Shown here: positions 10,262-21,273 of the stretch, piece after piece
Numbering within the stretch: the stretch's first letter is position 1
Layout: each line of letters starts with the position of its first letter
Assembly: GCA_015039465.1 (NCBI GenBank)
Contig: MU130224.1
Span: forward strand, 581,561-645,560
DNA length: 64,000 bases
Source: Phlegmacium glaucopus
Taxonomy: Eukaryota; Basidiomycota; Agaricomycetes; Agaricales; Cortinariaceae
Direction: 5' to 3'
Position numbers and translations under genes: made by a program
The notes under the pieces: generated by a model
What the model was told of the DNA's origin: nothing
What the model saw: the letters and a program-made list of their open reading frames with translations, nothing else
Database searches by the model: none

Positions 10262-11702
10262 GCAAGCACACAGTTTCAACGTCTGTGTCGCTGATGATTC
10301 CTTCTGTATTAGTAGCCAAGATGGGAAAACAATCTATGATCCTACAGACCCCTATCACGTGCAAAACTGAGAAAGAGAACAAAATTGTTGACGCCCAAAT
10401 TCTTATGGACACTGGAGCAGGCAGACTCTTTATGAACGCCGGCTTTGCCAAACAACACCAAGTACTCCTGTACCCCCTCAATAAACCGATACTCCCCCAA
10501 AACGCAGACAGATCCCCTAACTCCAATGGGAAAATCACACATTACACCTGGATCAGATATCAACAAGGCAACAGTTGGATGATGGAACGACTTCATATTG
10601 TCACAATTGCAAGCGCCGATGTCATATTTGGACTCCCCTGGTTCCAAGCCCATAACCCCCAAATAGATTGGGAAACTGGACGAATGCATCTTCCAATGGG
10701 AAAACACCAATTAGCCCTGACTTACAATCGAAGGAATCGACAATGATTACGGGAAACACAAAACGCCCACACCACCACCTTAAATAGGATGGAAATTGAT
10801 GAAACACGATACAACCAAGTAGAAAAAGAAATGAAAGAAACAATAGAGAAATGGAGAGAAAAGAGAAAGAAGAAGACCAAATCGCAAAGAAGTAATTCCC
10901 TTGATTGGAGAACAAGAGAACAAGTCACCTCGATTCCCGAAACTCCAACTCTTCCGAAAGCCACAATAGAAGAAGTCGAGGATGAGGAATCACCCCTCAA
11001 TTCAACGCTCCTAAAATTGAACAACGAAAACGAAACCATCGAACTTAACCTCGACGACAGAGAAACTGAGCTGGTCGCCGCTTTTATCAACCACATCACG
11101 AACAATGAACTCTGGGTCAACAAAACCAATGTCTCTACCACCTTAGCAAGTGAACAAAATGCGAAGAAAGACGAGAAAACCCTGGAAGAAATGATACCAT
11201 CGGAACTTATGGATTATTGGCACATCTTTGACAAGGAAACAGCAGAATGATTCCCTGGAGCAAGACCCTACGATCATGCCATCAATCTTAAAGACAACTT
11301 CATACCTCGCGACTGCAAGGTCTACCCACTCACACTACCGGAACAAGCTGAACTGGACAAATTCCTCAAAGAAAACCTCGAAAAAGGCTACATACGACCA
11401 TCCAAGTCCCCCATGGCATCGCCCTTCTTCTTCGTTGACAAAAAAGATGGAAAAGTACGCCCTACACAAGATTATTGAACGCTAAACGAAGGGACAGTCA
11501 AGAATACCTATCCACTCCCCCTCATCTCCGAACTCATTGACAAACTCAAAGGCGCCAAATACTTCACCAAATTGGACATCCGATGGGGTTACAACAACAT
11601 ACGCATTCGGGATGGAGACCAATGGAAAGCAGCTGTCAAAACCAACAAAGGACTATTCGAACCCACAGTCATGTTCTTCGGACTTTGTAACTCTCCCGAT
11701 GT
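10262..11702 (+). pseudogene. Gypsy-1 protease and partial reverse transcriptase, three TGA stops
   Basis: One reading frame continues from the gag/pol junction. The aspartic protease motif is LMDTGAGR near 10405-10430. A charged linker follows, then the RT N-terminal part: [67 protein letters not shown]. Stops are at TGA 10744-10746, 11248-11250 and 11476-11478; each sits where CGA (Arg) is plausible. The catalytic YxDD motif is beyond the truncation. Confidence 0.85.
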
Positions 11703-13036
11703 CGCGCACCAATACTGATTGGTAGCGTGAGAAGAAAGCTTAAAAGTCGCCATCATGAAAATAAGCGGACTTTGAATTTGCTTACCTATTTTGGAAGCGG
11801 CCCTGAATCGCGTTCCTGGTCAACAAAACCATTCGTTCAACGATAACATCCTCATCGCTCATCATATCCACAATGTCTCACACTATGTTGTCTATCATTT
11901 ACACTATCAACATGCTCCTAAACATCTACCATCCACTTGTCCCTTGGCTAGCAATACAACAAAGCGATCAATCTACTATTCGCATCGGTCATCGGCTCGC
12001 GTTTGATCGCATCTATGGCCCATCATTTCAAGAACGGCCCGTTTATGGACGCATCAGCTACATCTCCCATTATGTCAAAGGCTTTGTCATCGTTGTTGTG
12101 GCTATGGACCCACAAGTCTTCGCCTCAGCTATCTATCTTGACATACCTCGCTCCTGGATCTCACTCAGTCCCCTATCCTCAATCATCTACCTCTTATCTT
12201 ATCATTCACTGCCAAAACCATCATTCACTGCGGTACCTGAAGCCTTCCCACCCTCTTTATGACAATTTAGGAAGTCCAGGAGGATCATCACTAAGCAGGA
12301 ATTGCAGATGAATCAGCAGCAGAGGATTATTCTCGCAGTGTGTCAAGTGTTATCAAGGCTGTGCGACATGGGACCATGGGCAAGTAGTGTTTTCTTGGGA
12401 ACAAGGCTGCGCCTTTCAAGTGTTGACTCAGGACCTTTCATATTTTTGACATGACCACACGCCTATGGAGTCGATATATTTTTGCTATTGGACTATGTAC
12501 ACTGCCTTCTTTTCTTTTCTCTCGCACTTTGACACTTTACAGATTTTTTTATTGTTCCTTTTTCTTTTCCATTGTTCTTTTCTTCTCGCAGCTGTGCTCT
12601 CTTTATCATTCTTCCTTTGACAGCGCGTACTTCTTTCTTTTTTATTTGTTTTACATAGCCTCACCCTTAGGTATAAATACTGCTCTTTTGTACCAGGATA
12701 GGTAGTTCAGTTCAATTCATTCTTACTCCCCACAGTCATCATCTCAGTGGAATTCCAGTGAATTCCTCCCTTAAGTTCGCTTTTCTTGCCCCTTACTGTC
12801 AATCTATCCCCTATCCCTCAACTGCTATAGTCTTACTGAAGACTCTCTCTTGCTCATCCTCATCCTCGTCTTATACCTCATTCATCTTCCAAGACCTTCA
12901 TCCTCCTCCTTCTCTTCTCTATTCTTTCCCCTTACCTCTGTGTGTTAAAAGTCAAGGTTATACCTTCCCTAAACGAACAACAGGGAGTCTCTTGACCTAA
13001 GGTCTGGTCCACTGCTCTCTGGTTGGTGTTTATATA
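11703..13036 (+). mobile_element. R1: about 1.33-kb solo LTR-like repeat
   Basis: It runs from (TGT)CGCGCACCAATACTG to GTGTTTATATACAACA, with TG...CA ends as in LTRs. A second copy is inverted at 34127-36905, with two insertions. A 5' fragment is at 7917-8337 and a 3' fragment at 15238-15510. It contains pyrimidine-rich tracts and a TATA-like GTATAAATACTG at about 12670. No internal coding region is attached, so it is probably a solo LTR. Confidence 0.7.
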
Positions 13037-13129
13037 CAACAACAACAACGATTTATACTGCCACGTTTCAAGCAATGATGGACAATATATTCATAATCAA
13101 AACTACCGAAGGATGGGTCGTTGATAGGA

Positions 13130-13990
13130 TCCATATAGTTCGTAAACTGGTTATTTTTGCGATTTAACAACTTCGCAGTATACGTGGATGCCTCGCGGGT
13201 ACCAACTTCACTCGCACTCTCATTCGCGGTTGTCGCACATCCTTCGCACATCACACAACATGATATAGGCCTCGCATAACCTTCACACATCACTCCTACG
13301 ACCTTTGTAACTATCCAACGCACCCTCGTTCCTCTTCGCACTTCATACTTCGACGTATCTTCAGCTTTCTCTATCAATACCGGACTTAACCATTTCTTTC
13401 CTTCGCAACCACATCTTCACACAGCTTCTCTTTAATCTCGCGGTCTTTCACGGCTAGCATACGCATCCCTTTCACTGGTTTGATCATGGTCCGTGTTGTT
13501 CTCAACTTAATTTCTTTTAACTTCCCATATATATTATTATTTTATCATCTCCTTCGAAACAGGAGGCCATTCAACTGACCTCCTTACTCATCACTTCTAT
13601 TTTTATTCTATCCCCTATTCCTTTGTTACCAAACTACTGGGCCCATGTGACTTCGCATTAGCTCAATTTTTACATTACTGTTTCGCATATCCGCACCTGG
13701 CTTAGCTTGTTACTCTTGTATTAAGTACCTGTAGCAAGTAGGAGGGAAGGTGAACAAGAGACGGCCAGAGTTTTGATCCCATAAACTTTGCAGCAACGTT
13801 CTAAGTCAATAGTCTCATCCTTTAAGTTACTTCGCGTACTGCGTTATCGTTTGCGGACTTCGCTATCTTCGCGGTCTACTCGTCTAGCGTATTTCGATAC
13901 CGCGAACTTCCCTTTAACTTCTATCGAGGAAATCTACATTAACCCCTCCGAACTACGTTACTACTTGCGGTCTGATCCCACCGCAGGTAC
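13130..13990 (+). repeat. R2: CpG-rich LTR-like repeat
   Basis: About 250 nt of this block (from TTCGTAAACTGG through CTTCGACGTATCTTC) recur at 61940-62165 with only a few differences. Recurrent CTTCGC and TTCGCG units set its composition apart from the AT-rich surroundings. No coding sequence. Confidence 0.6.
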
Positions 13991-13994
13991 ATCA

Positions 13995-14060
13995 TCGTCA
14001 TCATGGACGACATCTTTATATTCACCAAAACGAGGATCACAGCAAAGACCTTGAATTTTC
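13995..14060 (+). pseudogene. Reverse transcriptase catalytic-motif fragment
   Basis: Conceptual translation IVIMDDIFIFTKTR resembles the Y/F-x-DD strand of Gypsy reverse transcriptases. Nothing else of the RT is present around it. Confidence 0.5.
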
Positions 14061-14280
14061 ATATAGAATGTTTAACCGCTGCATCCAGGAAAGTATTTTG
14101 CAATTTTCTCAATAAGGAGAGCTGCTATTAATAGAATTTAAACATATTCAGGGTCCTAAAACAATTCTCTACCATCTTTAAAAAAATTCCTTTTTTGGAA
14201 TCTTATGTAATCTACTCTGACCCAGCATATGCTTGAAATCATCCTTATCTGTGATCATGTGACCAATGTGTGGGAAGAGG
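14061..14280 (+). repeat. Shared internal module of non-autonomous DNA elements
   Basis: The segment with TGCAATTTTCTCAATAAGG, GCTATTAATAG, CAGGGTCCTAAAA and ATCATGTGACCAATG recurs inverted at 34740-34960. Its first part recurs at about 32880-32960 and 33030-33105. It appears in elements with different subterminal arrays. Confidence 0.65.
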
Positions 14281-14319
14281 ACAAACATGAGTACAAACAT
14301 GGGTACAAACAAGTAGTCT

Positions 14320-14560
14320 AAGCAATTTACTTGGACTAAGTCTGAGTAAGTCTGATCAGAATCTGATCGGAATCCAATAACACACAGTCCAATCAGATTC
14401 CGAGTAGTCTGAGCAATTTACTCGGACTGAACTTGGACTGGGCTTGGACTCAAAATTTGAAAATGGCTGGTGCTCCAGCCAAATTTGAGTCCGATCGGAC
14501 TGCTCAGAATCCGATCAGAATCCGATCGGAATTAGTGGCTTAGTGTAAAGACCTCAGACT
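14320..14560. mobile_element. Element end with TCGGACT / CCGATC array
   Basis: An array of AGTCTGA, CTCGGACTGA, AATCCGATCGG and related units ends in AGTGTAAAGACCTC. That end resembles the left end of the 33817 element (AGAGGTCTTTACACT on the other strand). The opposite end was not found. Confidence 0.45.
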
Positions 14561-14960
14561 TTGGGTGAAGAGCTTGGTAATCATCACCATTCAGATCTCA
14601 AGGTTGAAGTGCATCAATTGCCTTGTGTTCTACCTTGCAAATAACAGAAACTGGATGTGCCATACAAAGTCCTGAGACAACAGAGACAAAGACAGAAGAT
14701 TGATGATTTTCAGATTGAAAAGCTGTTGGTTTCTTGAAAAACCCAATTTGTTGCAGGTGAAAATGGTTTGCAGATACAATGGACTCAGGCAATTGAATGT
14801 TACCTTCAGTTGGAGATGGGGAGTGGGTGATTGACATGAGAGGCTGGAGAATGTGCAGCTGGGAGTCAGGGGTTCTCACTGAGGTGGGGTGGTTTCCAGG
14901 TATGCAGTTGGGAAAAGGTGTGGCTGGTGGGGGACAGAAAAGTACTGGAAAATTCATAAA
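14561..14960. other. Unassigned interior sequence
   Basis: Overlapping ORFs exist on both strands (14598-14996 minus, 14797-15003 plus), with no family recognised and no codon or domain signal. Most likely transposon interior. Confidence 0.35.
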
Positions 14961-15065
14961 TTCTAAATACATTCTAAGGGACTCCCAGGGCCTCATGATG
15001 TGATTTAATCCAGATGGTCAATGCACCAGGATGCACTAAAGGTGTCAAAATCATTTTTCCTGATG
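14961..15065 (+). mobile_element. Right end of a CATCAG-type element
   Basis: This stretch matches 34960-35048 (AATTCTAAGGGACTCCCAGG, CCAGATGGTCAATGCACC) and ends TCATTTTTCCTGATG, the terminal repeat of the complete element at 34151-35203. Confidence 0.65.
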
Positions 15066-15228
15066 CAGTCCGAGTTCAGTCCGAGCTGAGTCCGAGTTGA
15101 GTCCGAGTCCAAGTAATTTTTACTTGGACTCAGACTCAGCTCAGACTCAGCTCAGACTCAGCTCGGACTGAACTCAGACTGAACTCGGACTGAACTTGGA
15201 CTGACTTGGACTGAACTCGGACTTTTGA
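15066..15228. repeat. Palindromic AGTCCGAG/CTCGGACT hairpin repeat
   Basis: AGTCCGAGTTC and AGTCCGAGCTG units run into AAGTAATTTTTACTT and then return as the reverse complement. Most of the 160 nt could fold into one long imperfect hairpin. Confidence 0.8.
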
Positions 15229-15237
15229 TGTTTTTAC

Positions 15238-15510
15238 TCCTTTTTCAGTCCCTTACTGTCACTGTCCTCTACTGTCAACCACTATAGTCTTACTGAAGAC
15301 TCTTTCTTACCCATCCTCATCCTCATCTTCTACCTCATTCATCTTCCAAGACCTTCATCCTCATCCTCCTCACCTCTACTCTTGCTCCCTATCTCTGTGT
15401 GTTACAAGTCAAGGTTACACCTTCCCTAAACGAACAACAGGGAGGCTTTTGACTTAAAGACTAGTCCATTGCTCTCTGGTTGGTGTTTATATACAACAAC
15501 AACAACAATT
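15238..15510 (+). repeat. R1 LTR, 3' fragment
   Basis: It matches the last 290 nt of R1, including GTCTTACTGAAGACTC, CTTCCCTAAACGAACAACAG and TTGGTGTTTATATACAACA. Confidence 0.8.
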
Positions 15511-18036
15511 TATACCGTGGGCTTTGATTTATGGGCATCATCACTTCAAGTTGTTTCCATGTCCATTTTACCCTGTCTCAACCTTACAGAATACCCCTGT
15601 GTTGGTCTCACATCTCTGAGATCAATGGTAAAGACAAAACAATAATTATTGGCATACCTTGAAACATGATCAAAAATGTTGAAAATAATGCCTTTAGCCC
15701 AATATGAGAAATCTGTGACCAAAAAGGTATTAAAAGTGCTCTAGAGCATGAAACTCACTTTCAAAACAGTGGCAAAGGCTGACCCAGTAGATACCCCATG
15801 CAAGCTAAGAGTGTGTTGATATGAAAAGAAAGTAGAGTTTGGATATTGCCATCCAATCCTGTCCAATCCCATTGACAGCCATAGTTCAACAGCATTGGAT
15901 GGGTGTTATTCTTCCCATCCACTGTCCATATGGATGGTTGCATAGAGCTCTGATGGCACAGGTACAGTGGCTGTACTATGGGGCCATATATCCCGTGAGG
16001 TACGGTCACAGTGTGCAGCCCTACAGTACACTACTCATATCCTATCATGCTTACTAATCATTCCTAATTGGGAAGAGCTGTTCATCTATATGACCACCTG
16101 GGAAAGTGGGGGGTGGGATGATTGGTATGTAAGTGTTGTATAAGCATCCCGGATTTATGTGTAAATTAGTCATAATTTTAGTCAGCAATTGGTCAGCTGC
16201 TCCTTTGTGACAAAAGTTAGCCCAGTGTCACAATCGTCACAATCGTGACATAATGTGACATCACAGTAACTTCCCGTTCTCTGCCAGTAACCTGCTCATT
16301 TTATGTGTTTAAATTTCGCTTTTTGAGATCCTATCTGCCTATCTGCTTACTATATAATGAGCTGTGATATATATTGCCTTTTTCTGTGTTTTAATTTCGC
16401 ATTTTTGAACAGCTATAACCTGTCTTTTGGGATGCTGTAATTCTGTTTTTCAATCAATAATAACCCCCCTTTTCAGGGTGTATATTTCTCAATTAAAAAT
16501 TTTTGGTATTTGTGTGGGGTGTTCCTGGGTAAACCTGCTGTAGCCATTTATTTATTTACAGTTAATTTAAAGATAAAGAAATAGAAACATAGGATGAGAA
16601 GATATAGGAATATGAGGTTAAAATAAAAATAATATACACACAGATAGGTGAGTGGGAACATAAGAAAAATGTCATATAAATTGAGAATAAAAAATAAGAT
16701 TGGAACATGAATGGAAATTTTGTCTGTTTCTGCATTTTAATTTTTTTGAGTGAATAGGAGGATAATTACAATAACAATGTGAGTGGGAAGATAAATGAAG
16801 ACAGAAGGGTAGATGGAGATAGATTATAGTTAGATGGGTATAGATTAGTGGGGCAATAGGTGGTAAGATGAGGGTTCTGTGTTTTGTATTGGAATACTGT
16901 ACTGTAAGGAATGGAGAACTCCTGAACACAGACTGAGATCACAAATCACATCACAATCATGGGACTCAGTCACAAAGGACTTCCCATTTTAGCAACCACT
17001 TTGCGAGTGGCCTCCCTTAGTTGTGGCACATACTTACATCTCGCATTGTCTTGAATTAGTATAAAACATAACAATATAAAATCAATCTATTCCCCCAATA
17101 TCCTACGGCCCAAAATACTATATTCCAAACCCAAAGAATCTACCTATCTTACAGTACCATGAGAAGAAAAATTGAGAAAAATTAAATTAAATTAAATTAA
17201 GTTGGGTGTGCTGGATTAAAGATTTGAAATTATTTAGGATGTGTGGAGCTACTATTAATCCAGCTACAATTTTGAAATTGAGAAAAATATAAATGAGGTG
17301 AAAGTTCAATGAGTATGACCAGAGTGAGTAAAAAGTAGGAACTAATTATTTCTGAAAAGGTAAGGTGGAAGTAGAAATAAAATAGGAAGAGAAAACAAAG
17401 ATTAAGGGATCTTATGGAAGATGTTCTGTGTGTGTTCATGATTTGTAATAGACCATTCAGATGAGGAAAATGTAGAACAAGAAAAATATCAGTACTTTAA
17501 CTGAAAATAAGTGAAAAATAGATGAAATAAAAGATTTGGGAATAGTGTGATTAATATTTATGTGGTGAGTGTAGGATGTTGAGAAGGATTTATAAAAATA
17601 GATTCAGGGAGTATAAAATAAATTATACTTTGAATTGTGTGACTACAGGGAACTCTGGATTTTGTGTTGGGCTGACTGTAATAGATTTGTAGACATGTGG
17701 ATTTTTTGATGTTGATGGGGATACTCTCAGATGGTCAGATGGGTCTACTAAGTATTGGGATATCAGACTGAGTCTACTATTGGGATTTGAAGCTGGGTCT
17801 ACCATTAGAATTTGAAACTGGGTCTATCATTAGGATTTTCAACTGAGTCCACTGTTGTGATGCAGCCAGGGGTCCAGGGGGCAGAGCCCCCAGCAAGCCC
17901 TGAATCCATGCTGGAGGCCAGCGAAGCAGAGCAGAGCCATGCCAAAGGCATGGGTTCATGGCTTGTTTCCAATAATGGGTAAAATATATAATTTATAACA
18001 GTTCTTCAGTTCAGTTTCTGAGATGTGACATATGTG
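15511..18036. other. AT-rich, purine-skewed stretch without a supported gene
   Basis: 15750-16060 contains palindromic sequence around TCACAGTGTGCAGCCCTACAG. 16205-16270 has repeated TGTCACA/TGTGACA. 16560-17560 is A/G-rich. 17760-17850 holds degenerate tandem units of GGGTCTACCATTAGAATTTG type. The ORFs here are short and unrecognised. Confidence 0.4.
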
Positions 18037-18167
18037 TGAAACACTGCTGGCATCCCTTAGAAAAACTTATTTTTAGATATGTTTTGTCATCTCCAAATAA
18101 TTTTTCTCATGAAAACATATCTAAAAATAAGTTTTTCTAAGGGAAACACCACCCAGTGCCAGCAGTG
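18037..18167. mobile_element. Foldback MITE
   Basis: CCTTAGAAAAACTTATTTTT and AGATATGTTTT (18056-18086) return perfectly as the reverse complement at 18113-18143, with a roughly 26-nt loop. Outer sequences CACTGCTGGCA and TGCCAGCAGTG extend the inverted repeat. No ORF. Confidence 0.7.
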
Positions 18168-18424
18168 GAACATGCCAAGCCTTCAACAGTAACATGAGGT
18201 GAAAAGAAAAGAATAATATGCACACAGATATCTGAAAATTCTTGTCTGGATAGTTGATCTGACCATTTCCTCCTAATGACCCCATTTTGTCTGGATTCTG
18301 CTCGGGCTGATTTGCCCAAATCCAATTTTTTTGTCCGGAAACGGATCAGAGGTCTAATGTGTGTCAGTGTGTGTGACCTGACTGTGACTGCGTGATGTGA
18401 TGACCATTCGTCACGGTTTCAGGA

Positions 18425-18716
18425 ACAGCACAGTTGCTTTAATCCTTGCTTTGAAGGATACTTGGAGCCAGCAGTGTCCGCATCTCCATCTACCGAGGCA
18501 CGTGCGGAGTATTCCAAGAAAAATGAGTTCCAGGAGAAATATGGGAAGATGTAGGAATCTTGTAGATCTTGTATTCGTACTCTTTTCCTCTTGAACTTTG
18601 TTTATTTACCTATCACGTTTTCTCTCGATAGAAAGTATTGAGGGACAAAGGACTTTATTAAGTCGCTTCAACAGGCAAGGGAGGACAATCCGCTCATCGA
18701 TCCCTCACCTTCGCAA
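18425..18716 (+). pseudogene. MDM35: Mdm35-like (UPF0203) pseudogene, copy 1
   Basis: Mdm35 is a small twin-CX9C protein of the mitochondrial intermembrane space that carries Ups1/Ups2 lipid-transfer proteins. Here CFNPCFEGYLEPAVSASPST and EARAEYSKKNEFQEKYGKM are followed by TAG. After a possible intron (acceptor near 18630) come KVLRDKGLY and, one frame over, KSLQQAREDNPLIDPSPSQS plus stop. The N-terminal exon is not evident. A nonsense codon and a frameshift mean it is broken. The second copy at 30560-30930 is also broken, so a working gene must be elsewhere. Confidence 0.78.
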
Positions 18717-18897
18717 TCGAAGTAATGCGAATCCATGAAAACCTGACAATGATTTACGACTGAGTCCTTTGAAAAGTAATTGACCAATCACCGATGCGCA
18801 AAATGATAGCGCAGTACCGCAGCAACTCTCGGGTCACACCCCCAACATGTAGGCGCAATTGAACATCCTCCACGTCTTGACTTATAACCTCTCTGAT

Positions 18898-19684
18898 ATG
18901 AGGATTTATTCGATATCTATTGTATATGCTCCTCCATCTGGCGCCTCTATCGTTCTCTCAAACGCAAATGATTTATCCTCCCTCAGTTTCTTTCAGAGGG
19001 GATCTGCTGCGGAATTCATGGCTTTCCTATCTAAGACTATCGCAGAAAGGACACCGCAAGGACAACGACAGACAGTGCAGAATCAAAGCTATGTTGCTCA
19101 CATATACAATCGCGGAGGTGAAGAATCGCTTGCTGGTAAGATTAATTGTAGTTCTGCCTTTTCAATTATTGCCTTACATATTGTCCCCCAGCCGTTATAA
19201 TTACGGACGAGGAATACCCTGCCCGGGTGGCGTTCTCTCTGCTCACGAAGATTCTTGACGAATTCATGACCAAAGTCCCCCAACCATCATCCTTCAACAG
19301 TAATCCCTCATCAATCTCTTTCCCGGAAATAAACACGTATATCCAGAAATACCAAGATCCTCGACAAGCAGATACCATTATGAGAGTTCAACAAGAATTG
19401 GATGAAACGAAGATTGTCCTGGTGCGTCCACTGCCAGTCGATCTAGATTGTATCACTGCTAAGGGGTCCTTCGATCTGTGTAGCACAAAACCATCGAATC
19501 AGTCCTACAACGTGGAGAGAAGCTTGAAGACCTGGTAGAGCGCTCACATGCTCTTTCTACGCAGACGAAAATGTTCTACACGACAGCGAAAAAGGCATGT
19601 GCTTAGTCGACATTCGACATTCTAAACTACTGATGGTGATTATTTGTCTCCCGACAGCAGAATGCCTGTTGCATAATCATGTAG
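18898..19684 (+). CDS. YKT6: YKT6, longin-domain R-SNARE
   Basis: YKT6 is a lipid-anchored SNARE acting in ER-Golgi, endosome-vacuole and autophagosome fusion. Four exons give 201 aa, the usual length: 18898-19135, 19192-19421, 19484-19594, 19658-19684. The longin domain starts [17 protein letters not shown] and includes [16 protein letters not shown] and [12 protein letters not shown]. The SNARE helix covers [20 protein letters not shown] and [20 protein letters not shown], with Arg in the zero layer. The C-terminus CCIIM is the CCaaX prenylation/palmitoylation signal and is encoded by a 27-nt last exon. The third intron appears to use a GC donor (GCATGT). Reading frame is intact through all junctions. 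Confidence 0.95.
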
Positions 19685-20111
19685 CATGTAGCACTAGTAG
19701 CCGGGCTAACTAAACTGGTAAGCACACTACGAATTTCGAGTTGTAACGTATTACCTGTTAGGCCAAATTTAGTTTCGTGAGCTTACTTCGTCTGGTCAAT
19801 AAATTGATAGCGCTAGGTTGGCGCTAGGTAATTTGCGAACAAAGTGTGAGATCTCTCAGGCCTATACCTAAAATGGACTTGGATGGACACGGGACATCTT
19901 CTGAGCGCTGTGCTTATACATACTTAAACTTTATTGCACACTTACCTGAGTTACCTCTATATATAATGGCTGCCAAACGTGTATGCTGGCATGTGACTAC
20001 TATCCCGGACCCCACGACCTCAATATTCAGCGTCCGCGGCTCATCAAAACCCCAGGTTCTCCCTCACCACGACTTGAAGACCCTCTCAATTATACCACCG
20101 GAATTTATTAC

Positions 20112-21273
20112 ATGTCTGTCCAAATATTTCCTCCCGAAATATTTGATCTCTTCCTCGATGAACTTGGATCAGCCATGGAAGATCCGCAATCCCGAGCGGC
20201 ATTATTGGCCTGTAACCTAGTAACCAAACGGTTCTATCATCGAGCGAGTTCCCATATCTTTTCGTCCCTCTCGATTTCCACGGCCCGCTCTCCGAGTCAA
20301 AGACGTCTTGAATCTCTAATTGATATCCTAAACGCCAATCCCGATATCGCTCGACGTATACGCTCGTTTACAGTGGAGGCCCAAATCTATCCTGAAAGTC
20401 TACCTGCTCTCTTAGGGCGGCTATCTCACCTACAGAAATTCGGTTGGATTAATAGAAAATCTCCCTATTCGATCCAGTATCCGCTTACTCTCATATCTAT
20501 CACTTCATCTATCCGAGATATCTGCAATCTTCCTTCTCTGACTTCACTCCTTCTCGAGAATCTTACATACTTCCCACTGTCCCTCTTCTCTGCATGCTGC
20601 CATCTAGAATCCCTCACTCTCATCAGGGTCAAATTTGCGACAATAAGACATGAGACACTATCACATTCACTCTTTTCGTCGTTAAAGAGGCTGAAGGTTT
20701 CCGGCACATCATCGTCACAGATAGACTTGAGGGCGGTCAGAGTAATTTTAACCCTTGCCGCCCCGACATTGACTACTCTCATTCTATGTGATACATGGCC
20801 TAATAATTGTAAGCTTTATAATTTCCCCGCTTTCTATACTTGACCCATGTCCCTAAATAGCTAGTTTGAACCTCAATTCAACTGTCTTCCCTGTCCTAGA
20901 GTACATCAAAATGTCATGCGCGATATATGAAGTCGATGACAATACTCACACTCCCCTTACCTTCATATCTCAATTCTTCGACTATTCCGCACCCATGGTC
21001 AATCATATCCGAATCGAATTCATGGAAAATCAACCCTTGATATTGTGTCTAGCCAGAGGATGGTTATCAATCGACCAAATTTTATCGAGTCCAAAATATC
21101 CAACTCTCAAGAACCTTGACCTTGTCTTTTCAGCGGGATATGAATATCAACCTCCTATATCGAACGACCAGAAGAAAGTTCGGATATTTCTCAAAAAGGT
21201 TCTCCCAGCTGTGTCGTCTTGCAGTCAGATTGAAACGAGGATTAGGGCTCCAGCCGTGTTATCTTATCAGTAG
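20112..21273 (+). CDS. F-box / LRR-like protein of basidiomycete type
   Basis: Two exons (20112-20808, 20861-21273) give about 369 aa; the phase-1 junction is consistent. The start MSVQIFPPEIFDLFLDEL followed by LLACNLVTKRFYHRASSHIF is the F-box-like N-terminus usual in Agaricomycetes. The rest has leucine-rich stretches (SLTSLLLENLTYFPLSLFSA, TLTTLILCDTWP, LKNLDLVFS). Such proteins are presumed substrate adaptors of SCF ubiquitin ligases. An upstream in-frame ATG at 19983 exists, but the start at 20112 fits the family better. Substrate unknown. Confidence 0.75.

Larger units (their letters stand above)
8338..11702 (+). mobile_element. Gypsy-1: Ty3/Gypsy LTR retrotransposon, truncated
   Basis: Order: LTR (starts TGTTATGAAC, inserted in R1), leader, gag, CCHC zinc knuckle, aspartic protease, and reverse transcriptase up to FFGLCNSPD. 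There the element is cut by an R1 repeat at 11703. LTR and gag are highly similar to Gypsy-2 at the right end of the window. Several in-frame TGA stops make it dead. Integrase, RNase H and the 3' LTR are missing. The exact LTR 3' end and primer-binding site could not be fixed. Confidence 0.88.

Noticed and set aside
9629..11141. Long minus-strand ORFs opposite Gypsy-1
   Set aside because: Shadows of gag and pol coding on the plus strand.
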